NCBI GenBank assembly: GCA_011319805.1
Contig: SJRY01000276.1
Coordinates: forward strand, 1-64,000
Direction of reading: 5' to 3'
Length of the DNA stretch: 64,000 bases
Origin: Macrocybe gigantea
Taxonomy: Eukaryota > Basidiomycota > Agaricomycetes > Agaricales > Callistosporiaceae
The position numbers were made by a program, and so were the translations under genes. Of the stretch, positions 22,769-33,809 are shown one piece after another (position 1 is the first letter of the stretch; each line of letters starts with the position of its first letter). A model generated the notes under the pieces. That model saw nothing but the letters and a program-made list of their open reading frames with translations. It searched no databases and was not told the DNA's origin.

Positions 22769-25700
22769 TCACCGATACGACCCTTGCGACTGGCGCAGAG
22801 GCGTGTTCGGAGAGCTAGGGGGCGAAAAGTGCGGCTGTGGTAGGCCGTTCACCTTCCTTGATGGAGACGAGATTGCGCCCGGCAGGAATAAGGGCACCGT
22901 TGGTACCAGTTCGACGACGTTTGCGCGATGACGCGCGAGTGCTTAGGTCCGCCAGCGGACCCAGGCACGGGCGTGTCGGGGGCACTCATCACCGCGTGAA
23001 TTTGCGCTTCCTGGAACATGTCCTCCCCACCCTCTTTCGCTGGTGTGTATGCAATGTTCGAGCCTACGCCGCGCCCGTCATAGATGCACCGCACGTCGTT
23101 CCCGGGAATGATTTGCGCAAGCCGGCCCGTCTCGATGTGGCGGACCTCAATGAATCGGGAATCGAAGATCAGGACGTAGGGGAAGTGAAGGGCGACTCGC
23201 TCCGCCGTGCCTTCCCAGTCTATGGTATTCACTCCTCGGCTAGGATCGCCATGCTTGTCGACGTACAAGCCGAATTCTGATTGACTCATCAGTCACTGAC
23301 ATTTTCTTTTCTGCGCTATTGATGAGAACGTACCATCGTAGCAAAGCAGGAATTCGTCTTCCGCTGATCTAAACATGCCCATGGGACGCGAGGATTCACA
23401 ACGCTTGGCCAACGAAACCCTTGGATCGTCTAAGAGAGGAATGGTGATGCTGTTGAAACTGAACATTGAGGTGAATCATAGATTTAACAGTCAAGGTTAG
23501 ACAATCCTCACTCATTCAAATCCATGATTTCAAAGCCTTTGGCGCATAACACGACAATCCTCGCTTTCAAGAAGATGAGATCGAATGACTCCGTAGGCAA
23601 GAAGAAATCTCTGTAGACGCGGAACCATTCTGACTTGGCTGATCGGAATCCGAGCCTTGATCCAAATCCGACCGGCGCTTTCACTCGCTCGTTGATTTTC
23701 TCTCCAACAGGTTCCAAGACGCGGAAGATACTCTCCAGCTGTACGCGTACAGGGTCTGAGCGTCATGTTCAAGAAATACCAAGTAAAGACACGTACTCCT
23801 TTCTTCTTCATGTAGATGACCAGAGTACGCCCGTGTAGACTACCAACGCTGAAGAAATGAACGTCTTTATTTCCATTGAGTTTTTGAGGCACTTGAGCCG
23901 CGTGTGACACATGAGTTGACGAAGGAACCAACGCTTCGATGTGATAAGCAAACAGAGACTACGAGAGTGCATGAGCAGACATTTCCAAGTAGTTCTATAA
24001 TTTATTGCCCACCTTATCCGCCAGAACAAGGAAAATCCCAAACTGTTCGAGCATCGCACATTGTGTTACCATTTTTAGATGTAGCACCCTGCGCATCGCT
24101 ATTTGGGGAGGATTAGAGAAGCTCTCCGGGATGCGTATAAGACTAACATTTCGGATCGTGTCTGAACCCAATCCAGACTCCCTCCGCACATCCGATTGCC
24201 ACCAGCGAACGTCCATCGGCTGTGGCTGCGATTGCGTTGTCAATGTGAATGAAGCAGTGAAACGAGTTGCTTTACTCACTGAATGGCACAGAACACGTCA
24301 CTTTGCCCGTGAACGTGCTGTCCTGGTTCCAGCCAGGCGAAGGATTTCCAGGCATGTACGTCGGGATCAGGAACGTGTCAGCGCTGAGCGTCTCGACTTC
24401 AAACACCTTGTTCGACTCCTGCACGACTTTGCGCAGCCCGAGAGCCTCCTCGAGCTTCTGCTTCCATTCGTTGCGCGACTGCGCCGACTCGGCATACAGA
24501 ATGTACGGTCCGCCCAGCCTGCCGTTGTGGTGCAGCGTCAGCGGATAGACGGATCGCGAGTCTGTCGCGCTCTCTGGGGTGACGCCGGACGCCACGGCGC
24601 CGCTGCCGTCGGTATGACGATCTCCCCCACGAAGTCCACGGAGAAGTCCAGCACTACGTTGCGTCGGAGGGTCCGTGAAATTGACGAGCGTCAAAAGGTC
24701 CAGGGGTATAGGCTAAATGGGAGGATTCGTTAGTAACGTGGCACTTGCAGCGAAAGCGTCGGGACTCACTCTTCTGTTGACATGGTATCGAGTGACACCC
24801 TCCTTTTCCTTGGGTTTCGTCATGACCACTGGTCGTTTGTCAGTATTCACGCCACAAATGCCTGGAGCAAAGAAGACGAACTGTAATTGTCAAACAGTAG
24901 TACAAAGAGTTCGCTCCATCCGTTCCATTCGAGGTTACTGTCAGGTTGTCGGAGGAGTTTGCCAGAGTATAGGAGTGATCGACTAGCATTCAAGAGGTCC
25001 ATATCCTGACCGGCATTTAACAATGCGCCCGTCGCGGAATCTGAGTCGAAACAACATACCACTGCCTCTCCGGGCTTGAAAATGAGGCCAGAGTTGTACC
25101 TCCAGAGCTCGACTTTCTGTTTCGCAGATGCCACTCCTGGTTCGGTCTCCTTACCCAGCGACTTGATGACGTCGATCACATTTGGAATCGCTTCAACGTC
25201 CTCGTGGTCTGGAGGCGTCTCGGCAAGAATTCCCTTCAGGAGTAGGTCGTAACGCAGGAGGCGAGGAATCGGTCGGTAAATGAAATTCTTCATGTCTAAG
25301 CGATGAGCATCGGGGTGCCGAACACATTGCTAAAGTGCCGTTCTCAATACAAGTTAACTTACGAGTCAGAACTGCACGTACCTCAACAAATGTTTTGAAA
25401 GCGAGATTATTGGCCATCTCCTCGTCGATTCGGTAGGCCGCGATAGGGTAATGTGGGACGTATTCAAGATATGCTTGCCTGAAGTTCAGAGCTGTGTCAA
25501 AGATGGGAGGCGTGATGGATCGAATCTGAGGATGTTGCTCTCGTTGGATTTCTTGCAGTTTGTCAACCAGCCTGCGGTGGTGCTCGTATAGCTCTCCGAA
25601 GTTATGGTAGACGTCCTCAATGAAAGCGTCTAGTTTTTCTCTGGGTATAATCGGTGGCTCCGCGTTCCGAAGAGGTTGGATATACATCTATTCCAAAGAA

Positions 25701-28669
25701 CTTAGACTCAGACATCAATACGCGTACCGTAACCAAAGCTCACGATCTCAATATTTTCCAAGTCCTTGACATAGGCCATTTCGCCCTTGATGAGCTCAAA
25801 GATGACACTAATGGGTGCATTAATGAAGGCAAAAATGTATTGGTGGAAATGCTTACGATTGGCGTTTGGCCTCTTTCTTTGAGAAGTTCTTCATGATCTC
25901 TGGAGATACTAGGTCGTGCCACTCCCATTTCCCAGGGTTACCCTTGCCCATAGCCATCTGGAAAGTTCGCAGCTGCGCGGCCGACTGCAGATTTTTGATC
26001 GCCTCGATGGCCTCCATCAGATAATCCGCGTCGGGGTTCTCTGCAACGGTCTCATTATGGATGGCTTCCAAGAGTAAAGGGTATTTCTGCAAGTGCTCTC
26101 CCGGGCGGTTCAGCAGATGCTTCAAGTCCAAACGGACTGTTTCGCCATGTCGTGACGATTGGCGGGAACATTGCTACGAACACGTCACACATCATTTGGA
26201 GGACATTTAAGCATCAGCAAAAGGAGCTTACCTCGAGGAACAGCCTGAACTCAGAATTGTGCTCCATCTCGTCCTTCAGTCTCTTCTCCGCCGATGGGTG
26301 GTGTCCGATATAGATGGGGTAGGCCAGACGGAATTCCGCTGCTGCATTGAGAAAGATGTCTCCTATGTACTGGATAATAGGCCCTTGCTCTCGTTGGCGG
26401 ACATTCAGCACCTCTAAGAGTCGCCTATTGCATTCCCTGAGGTCCAAGACGTTTCCGAAGACATCATCAATAAATTCTTCCAATTGATGGGGGCGATGAG
26501 GGGTGGATAGGCATTACGAAGCGGTTTGATGAAAGCTGTTTCAACGATGTCCAAATCTTGAATATACTGTTCCTCCTTGGTGATAAGTTTGTGGATGATC
26601 CTGCAGAACACTCAAATCAGAGGAAAAGATACCGCATGGAAGATCAATCGTACGTCTGCCGGCTGATCTCGGTCTGTGGGAGGGTTTTAAGGACTTCCGC
26701 ATCAATCGTCGCCTCCCACGCTTTCTCCATGATAGACGTCTCGATGGGATTGGGAGCTGGTCCTATAATAGAGTTGCCCTATGGATGATAACATGATGAG
26801 CTCAATGGGTGTACCACAGGTCTAGGAACTGTCACCTTTCGCGGACAGGAATAGGCGTAACACGTTCCTCCGTCACCGCAGCTTGGCGAATAACAGCGCG
26901 CAAGCATAGTGACGACGCCTGTCGGAAGTTCTTCCGGCATAGCCAGTGAGCTGCCACCTTCCTGGTCGTCCAAGAACATATACACGTCCTCAACCCCATC
27001 TTGCAAAACCTGGCTACCCCATTCAACTTCGTAAAAGAACAGTTGACTCTGGAGACTCCTTGCGACTTGCAGGGCAGCACGCCGGTCGTTCGTTGACAGT
27101 CCATGATTGATGGCCAGTTCTCGTTGTATTTGCGACTGAATAGTAGACTAGGGCATATCGTTCATGCAGTGCACTGCTCATGGTTCATCATATACTCACC
27201 ACGATGTCTTTTCCCGTAAACGCTCGAGGGTACCGGATACTTCCCTTGACATGTGTTTCTCGTGGGACCTTGTCTCGCAACTGGACGGCAAGATGAGACA
27301 ACAGCGCAAAATTGATGAAACGGGCCGGATCGTCTTCCTCCTCGTCATCCCAATATCCGTCGACTTCTCCGATGGCCGTGGAATCAGGGATGTCAGAATC
27401 TGCGAGCCGACGTAGGACCTCATCAGGCTGCGCAGGAATAGACGCTCGGCCATCGTCTTGGTACATCCGGTATTTGGGATCGACAGAGTGATTCAGATGG
27501 ATGGCCGACGCGTTTCTTTGGTTGATAAAATCCACACCTAAAGAACTGACTGTGGTAGAAGGCTGCTGATTCAAGTATCCCACTTGTGAAGAGCTAGAGC
27601 CATTCCGTTGCAGTTGAGGATCGATATATCCGTTGTCTGGACATAAACGCATTACTGACGATGAGATCCAGCGCGACGACATACTCACAATGAGAGAATT
27701 CCGAGCCTGATGTCGATAAGAACGGGGGGTTGGATTGAGGCATAAGATACTCGTGGCTCGGCTGCCTCGGCAAAGCAGTCGGCAGGCCTAGGGAATCGGA
27801 TGGTAGAATTGTCGCACTCGGGCTGGGGTAGATCTCAACGGGACTCTGAGTATATCCGTTAAGATCACGGAAGCGAGAATCATCATATGACGAGATGGAA
27901 TTTGCTGAATCGTGGCGCCCCAGTATCGCCGGTGGAAGGGCTCCGGGAGGTGGTTTAATCGAAGAGGAGGGCGACACAGAATTGGAATAGGTGGCTGCAG
28001 GTGACGATATGGTATCATACTGAGGTTGCTTGACGCGGGCTGGTCTTGGATCGGAGGGTAGGCCATGCTTTGCAATCAAGGATGGAGACCTCGGTCCATT
28101 TGCAGGAGAGGGGGCTTGAGGCAATCGTCGGCCACTAGGGCTATTTGCCGACGCCTTCTTCAACAAATCATTAGAAGAATTAGTAGAAAAGTAAGAATCC
28201 GAATTGCTGTGCCCTGAGCGGTGGGACGAAGCTATTGACGGTTCATAGTAGGGTTCTGGTTCCGGCATAGAGAAGGAGTTGGTAGGTGATGTCGTCGAGG
28301 GCGATGTGCCGCTTGGGGTGGGTGGTAATCTGCGGACACTGTTAGGATATTTGGTTGATTGCGCCGGTTGCGCGAGCTTAGGAGGCATGCGGGGAGATGC
28401 TCCATATGTGTCTGGTCGAGTGCGCACCGTTGAGCTCGATAAGGGGGAAGATGTCACGACAACTCACAGTGCTGAGAGCCATTCATGAAGGGCGCGGCAG
28501 GCGAGGTGGACTGCACGCGCTCATCTCCTCGAGTGTAGACGCTGTAAATGTGGTCCAAATCCCCCTCCGGATTCGCAGACTTGCCCTCGTCAGCAAAGCC
28601 TGCCAAGACCTCATCGTAGAGTTTCTGCAATTCTTCATCGACAGGGGAGGATGGGCGCGCTCCTGACAT
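22769..28669 (-). CDS. Rho1-type guanine nucleotide exchange factor, DEP-DH-DH-PH-CNH, copy 1
   Basis: The start MSGARPSSPVDEEL lies at 28669. A disordered Pro/Ser-rich N-terminus (about 400 residues) leads to a DEP domain (FALLSHLAVQLRDKV...FTGKDIV, near 27.2 kb). Next comes a first DH domain (IIHKLITKEEQYIQDLD ... LDLKHLLNRPGEHLQKYPLL, about 26.6-25.9 kb). A second DH follows (VYIQPLRNAEPPIIP ... NFIYRPIPRLLRYDLLL, 25.7-25.1 kb), then PH (24.9-24.3 kb) and a CNH domain (about 24.1-22.9 kb, including LVLADKS and VSVGSL-like blades). This is the Rom2/Tus1/Rgf group that loads GTP on Rho1 in cell-wall integrity signalling. Near 22920 the frame slips; one added A restores the C-terminus seen in copy 2 (ELVPTVPLFLPG) and moves the stop from 22849 to 22769. 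The head faces the UBXN1-like gene, 460 bases away. Confidence 0.88.
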
Positions 28670-29128
28670 GGTTGCTCAAAGTCGAATCGTAGGCGATGAA
28701 CGGAGATATGATGGGCAGGGGATCGATAACTGGCTCTTCCTCTGCGTGTGATGTTGCAGGTCAGACGACGCCCGTCGACGAAGTGAGTCGCGAAGGGACG
28801 TCCAGTGGGCCCAGGAACATGTAGCAGTCGAAAAGACCCGAGATCAGCTGCGTAGCTTGTTTGCTCAGTGACAGGGATCACGCAAGATGGCCCCTCCGCT
28901 TGCCTCTGCTGCTCACAGTGATCTCCAGACAAAAAACATTTTCAGACCCGTTCATTTAATCCCAACATTACTGTCGAGCACGTCGACGTCCGTGTCCTTG
29001 CGGCTTGCCCGCTAAGCTCGCCGCAATGTACAATATATGTCGATATTATGTAATAAGCCATTGCCAAGGTCGGAAATAGACACGATCGGTTTCGCTCAAG
29101 TCCATTCTCTCCAACACTCCGTTTCGAC
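28670..29128. promoter_or_regulatory. shared upstream region of the RhoGEF and UBXN1-like genes
   Basis: These 459 bases separate two divergently read start codons, so both promoters must lie here. I cannot point to specific operator sites. Confidence 0.5.
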
Positions 29129-30578
29129 ATGGCAGGCGACAGAGATACATTGATCGGCATGGGTTTCGACCCGACGCGCGTCGACTGTGTGCTCATTGCG
29201 TAGATATTCTCACCCAGGTAGCTGACAATCGATGACAGGGGCGTTGAAAGCTACTGGCAATCGCGGCCTGCAGCCGGCCATGGACCATATTCTTGAGCAC
29301 GAAGGACAGCCTGTACCAGATCTGAGCACCGCGTTCGAGTCATCCTCTACTGCCACCCGACAGAGAGACGCCGCAGATGCGGAGGATGAAGAGGATCTCG
29401 AGGCATTGCAGAGCCTTGGAGTAGGCGCTGGCGTTGCAGAAGCAAAGGTCTGTTGTCCACTTGCGCCACCATAATCTACATATTCACACGTACGAAAGAG
29501 CATCAAGTGCTCTCAATGCGGTAAGATATTCAAGAACACCGCCCTGGCCAATTTCCACGCAGAAAGAGCGGGCATGACCAGTTTGAAGAATCCACAGAGG
29601 AGGTTATTCGCACCTGTTCGTGCTCCAGTCGACCACTGATCTCGGTGACTTTCACTAGATTAAACCTTTAACGGAGGATGAAAAGAAGGCCAAGTTGGAG
29701 GAGCTCCGCCAAAGACTGGTAGAAAAACGCGCCAGGAAGGCGGAGGAGGATGCTAAGGAGCATGTCACTAATGAAGCGTTGCGGAGAAAGGCGGCAAAGG
29801 TCAACAAAGTTCATTGCGAACATGATCGGTCCTGAGATAACAAAAAATGTCCAGGACACAAACAAGCTGAAAGAAGAAATCAAGACGAAAGAGGCCTTGA
29901 AGGAAGCCGAGCAGCGAAAGAAAGGTGTGCTCATATGGGCCTTGACTTTACTCAGTAACTGAGTCTCTCGGCTACTAGACAAGATTGAAGATGCAAAGGC
30001 TAGAGCCGCTGTTAAAGCACAGATAGAAGCGGACAAAAAGGCTCGGGCTGAGAAATTTGCGAGAGAAAAGGCTCTTCGAGAAGGAAAACCAATACCAGGA
30101 GAAGCCGCACCTTCAGCCAAGGTTCCTACGACAGCGCCGTCTACGTCAGGAGTCTCAGGCAAGGATTTCCCGGAGACCAGATTGCAAATACGTCTATCCT
30201 CCGGGGGACAACCATACACTACGACTCTGCGCAGCGACGCTCGTGAGTCTCGTTAGGCCACGGCGAGGACTTTTAATCTGAAATTTTTGTTTTCTTTAGC
30301 ACTTCGCGAAGTCGCTGAATTCTTGGCCAGCCAGACTCTTAGTGTCGATGCTGATACTGTGACATTTGCACAACACTTCCCAAGGTATGACTAATAGTTC
30401 CATCGCCTCTCCTCCCACTGGTAGATGACCTCTCTGTTCAGGAAAACTTTTTCTCGCGGAGATTTATCCAAGAGCCTGAAAGAGCTTGGCCTCACACCAT
30501 CTGCCGTACGTCAAGCCCAGTCTGTCCTCTTTCTAGTCTTTCATATCGCGCATTTAGGTTCTCATTGCCACTGTATAA
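29129..30578 (+). CDS. UBA / C2H2 zinc-finger / UBX protein (UBXN1/SAKS1-like)
   Basis: The gene starts MAGDRDTLIGMGFDPTRV, and across the first intron this forms a UBA domain (VDWALKATGNRGLQPAMDHIL) for ubiquitin binding. An acidic linker precedes a C2H2-type finger (IKCSQCGKIFKNTALANFHAE). A long charged coiled coil follows (LTEDEKKAKLEELRQRL ... KKARAEKFAREKALREGK). The C-terminal UBX domain (RLQIRLSSGGQPYTTTLRSDA ... TFSRGDLSKSLKELGLTPSA-VLIATV) binds Cdc48/p97. This order is that of metazoan UBXN1, an adaptor that brings ubiquitylated clients to Cdc48. One A appears to be missing near 29563, within the zinc finger's histidine arm; adding it gives an in-phase second His. Introns at about 29818-29871 and 30497-30557 are well supported. 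Confidence 0.85.
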
Positions 30579-30740
30579 TAAGGATGCACGGGATCTTAGT
30601 AAACCGAAAGCGATGTATGTATATGGAATCCCATCTTGTTCGAGTAAATGCACATAAATTTCTTCCATCCCTTCACCTACGTTGATCCGATTCCTCATTC
30701 CCACAACGCCTTCTAAATTTCTGACTGCACCGCATCACCT

Positions 30741-32370
30741 CTATGTATATTCCAGGAGAGTGATGACCCCGTCCACCCCTCCGATGGCGATGCGCCCTTC
30801 GTCCTCGTTCACCGCCAGCCTCACCCACGTGTCGTCTTCAGATGTGTCATAGACAGAGTAAACATGTCGTCGATCGACGCTCGTCCGTCCAGCGTCGTCT
30901 GCCGCCGCCATTGCGGGCAGGATCGTCCCTACGAGTCGCTGGCCCCGATCGCTACGCCTGAAGTAGTCCTCCGTGTGGCTGTCGATCCAGATCGCGGAGC
31001 CGTGCGAACCCACGACCATGTGGTACTTGGCGAACAGCCGGACAGGCGAAGGGATCGCGAGGTGGAGAATCGGCTCCGGGTGATAGGGCAGGTTGTTCCT
31101 GCTCACATTTTCGTTGGGTTGTAGAAACCATTCGGACGCAGGACGTAGTGGTGGAGAAGATTAATGGGCTGACGTGACTAATTTCAGCAAGATCGACAGG
31201 TTCGGGAAAAAAATACCCATACCCATGGCAGAGGGCTCCCGAATCGAACGACTATGTTGATTGGTTTGATTTGCTTGACTTCCAGTGCAGACCCGGTTTG
31301 ATAAGCAATAGCGATGCTGTCCAGTCTCCAGTTCCACCGGTATTCGGCAACTGGGGACAAGACTCCTCGTTGCGAAGGAAGTGGTCGACGATAGATCTCC
31401 AGTGCATTGAAACGGAAGATCATAACTACCGCAGATTGTGCGACAACATCTAACGGTCTCTCTTGCTGGAGCTAGAATCGTATAAGAGCCAGATGAGACA
31501 AGGACGCTCCACACACTGACCACAACATCCCCAGTCTGGAGTTCAACCTTGTTGCGAGGCTGATCGACGTCCCAGAAATACAGGCGGCCGCGCTCATCCC
31601 ATGTTACCATGCTGGTATCATCAAGACCGATTAACGTGCCCGTCTCCTCTAAAAACTCGGCTTTGACAGTGAATGCGTGCGTTGGATCTTCTGCGAGATC
31701 GAGTGAGAGAATCACCAGGCTAGACAAAACAAGACGTCAGACCGAAATACTACCATGAAGAGCTCTAGACTCATACGCTGTGGATTGAATTGCCAGGATG
31801 GCATCCGACTCGGACGCTGCGGCATTGATAGCTATTCCCCTGAAGTCGTGGAAATTTCGAACGGCGACACAGGATGGTACGTCTGGCTGAATGTCCCAGC
31901 ACTGAAGGATGAATTCGCGCTGCCGAGCTGACAACGATAGAAGGTATTTGCGTTCCTTCCGGGGTAGGAACTGTAGCATCACCACACGTGCCATGGGAGC
32001 CCCGCGAATTTCTCGCCGTCTGGAGGGTACAGGAAGCTCTGATGTCCAGTTTCGCCTTGCCAATAAAGAGTTACGAACAGCGTCCTCCATCTCCGTGGCA
32101 GTGAGTCCGTCGATTCCTTCCAGAGAGGACGTTCGGATGGGGATGTTTCTCTGTACAACTTCCTTGTACAACATAAGATGCCAAACGCTGCGTTGTTTTG
32201 TAATCTCCCAGAACTCTTTGCATGTCTAGAAAGGAACCAATCAGCGGCTGATAGGGATGTCCAGAGGTAGGAAACGGGACAACTTCTCTGAGAGACAACA
32301 CATCCAGAACGGATAAATGATAGAAAATTGAGAGGAAAATATCAGTGGGAAGATCGAGTATCGGCGTCAT
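30741..32370 (-). CDS. F-box protein with a C-terminal repeat/propeller-like region
   Basis: The N-terminus MTPILDLPTDIFLSIFYHLSVLDVLSL is a canonical F-box, which docks on Skp1 of an SCF ubiquitin ligase. The remainder (about 430 residues over several exons) has beta-rich segments with tryptophans spaced as in WD-like blades: VTWDERGRLYFWDVDQP, IFRFNALEIYRRPLP and a final YDTSEDDTWVRLAVNEDEGRIAIGGVDG. Such Agaricomycete F-box proteins are numerous, and the C-terminal half presumably recruits substrate; no target can be named. The gene converges on UBXN1 (stop at 30741, 160 bases from that gene's end). Exon joins are approximate, but no frame break is needed. Confidence 0.75.
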
Positions 32371-33809
32371 CTCAAGAGCAGTGTTTCGGGTGGCGGTTTG
32401 CCCTCAGGCTGTACCCTTTGGAATGAACCTTGTGGAATTTTATCAACCAGCGGTAAGGTACGGAGTGTTATAACCTCGGCACCAGACTGAAAGGACTGCG
32501 TAGTAACGGCTGTGATCTCTCGAAGTGATTATCTTGGGGAAAGTATTCTGCAGTCAGTATGTTCAGTGGTAAGACAGTTGTCATGGGTATGGTAGTTCCA
32601 TGGACAACTTGGATGACCGCTTTCCGAAAGGACAAACTCATCAATCGGTTTCATACTGGAGTGAAAACGTGGGGCGGACGATGATACACTCTTCAGAGCA
32701 TTCCCCGCGTCCCTCGCCTTTTTTCGGGCCTGCAAAGTGATTTAGCCACAGAACGGTGGACAAAATGCGGGAGATGACACACAATTCACAAGCCTTAGGA
32801 TAGCGGAGCCTGTTTAAATGTCATTTCATCAAAAGAAACCACTATATGATGAAAGAGGTCAACAGACTAAGTCGCCAACACACGAGATCAACGGATGGCC
32901 AGGTTCTCGGGCCGAAAGAAATGTCGATGAAATCGCACTTTCTAAAACCGGAGACTTCCCATAGAGATTACGACACCACGGAAAATATTTTTATTAAGTA
33001 ATGATGCAGATACTGGACGCCGACGACAGACCTGTAGCCGTTAGTATGTAGCTTGTCACGAAATCCAAAACGCATGCAGAGTGGTCAAGTGACAACAGCA
33101 CTTCCAGAGAGCTTTGGCCACATATAGCCTAAGCACCTGCGGAAATGAAGCGTCAGAAGCCTGGACTTGACTCGCTCCGTTCTGTGGAGTGTGGATAGCC
33201 AAAGGCCACCTGACCAAGCCAGATTTTCTCAGCCGATCAATACAACAAACAAGTCGAGAGAAAACGGACGGCACAGAAAGGCATAGGAATGCATGAACGA
33301 CCTGAAAGCGATCCGTGAACCAGGGTTGGTGAGCAAATGGTCCAGGTGATAATTCTCAGAGTGGCCGCCCTAGGCCTATTCAATCGGCCTGCATATTTTC
33401 CAGTCTGTGCCATGATATCTTTTTTTAGGTTCAGGAGAGCGGCCAGCGCCAACATCTGCGGACTCTAGAAACAAGAAAAATGCGATCGTATCATTGACCG
33501 TCCTAAGACTCGTGCCGTCCGAGAATCGACTCACTATCTATGTGCAGCTGAACTCTCGATGGCATGCTCAAAATTACATCCAGAATTTGGATTCATCTGT
33601 GACACTCGTTCGCTTCTGGGGCTCGTCAGGAGTGTGTTGTGGAATTTCTGTGATGGTTGATTCCCTGAAACGCTCTGACCTAAACTAGGGGCGTGCATTA
33701 CGACCTGTCTGACTGCCAAGCAATGCAACGTGCTGCTTGAACAAGGAAAAAAAAATTAAGATCAAGTCCAATCACAACGATGTCCTTCAGCGCTGTGCAA
33801 ACAGTCCAT
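32371..33809. other. 1.4-kb region with traces of a small minus-strand gene
   Basis: On the minus strand, several short frames look protein-like and are flanked by splice signals. One at about 33680-33590 reads RESTITEIPQHTPDEPQKR; one at about 33550 reads MPSRVQLHID, then a GTGAGT donor; one at about 33370-33240 reads GHSENYHLDHLLTNPG and AFRSFMHSY. The last faintly recalls the opening helix pair of an RGS domain. I could not join them into a complete gene without frame repairs, and the 32.4-33.0 kb part shows nothing recognisable. A decayed or badly sequenced small gene is possible. Confidence 0.25.

Noticed and set aside
22849..23289. Premature C-terminus of RhoGEF copy 1 at 22849
   Set aside because: Comparison with copy 2 shows that a one-base gain near 22920 gives the homologous ending (PTVPLFLPG), so the earlier stop is likely an artefact.
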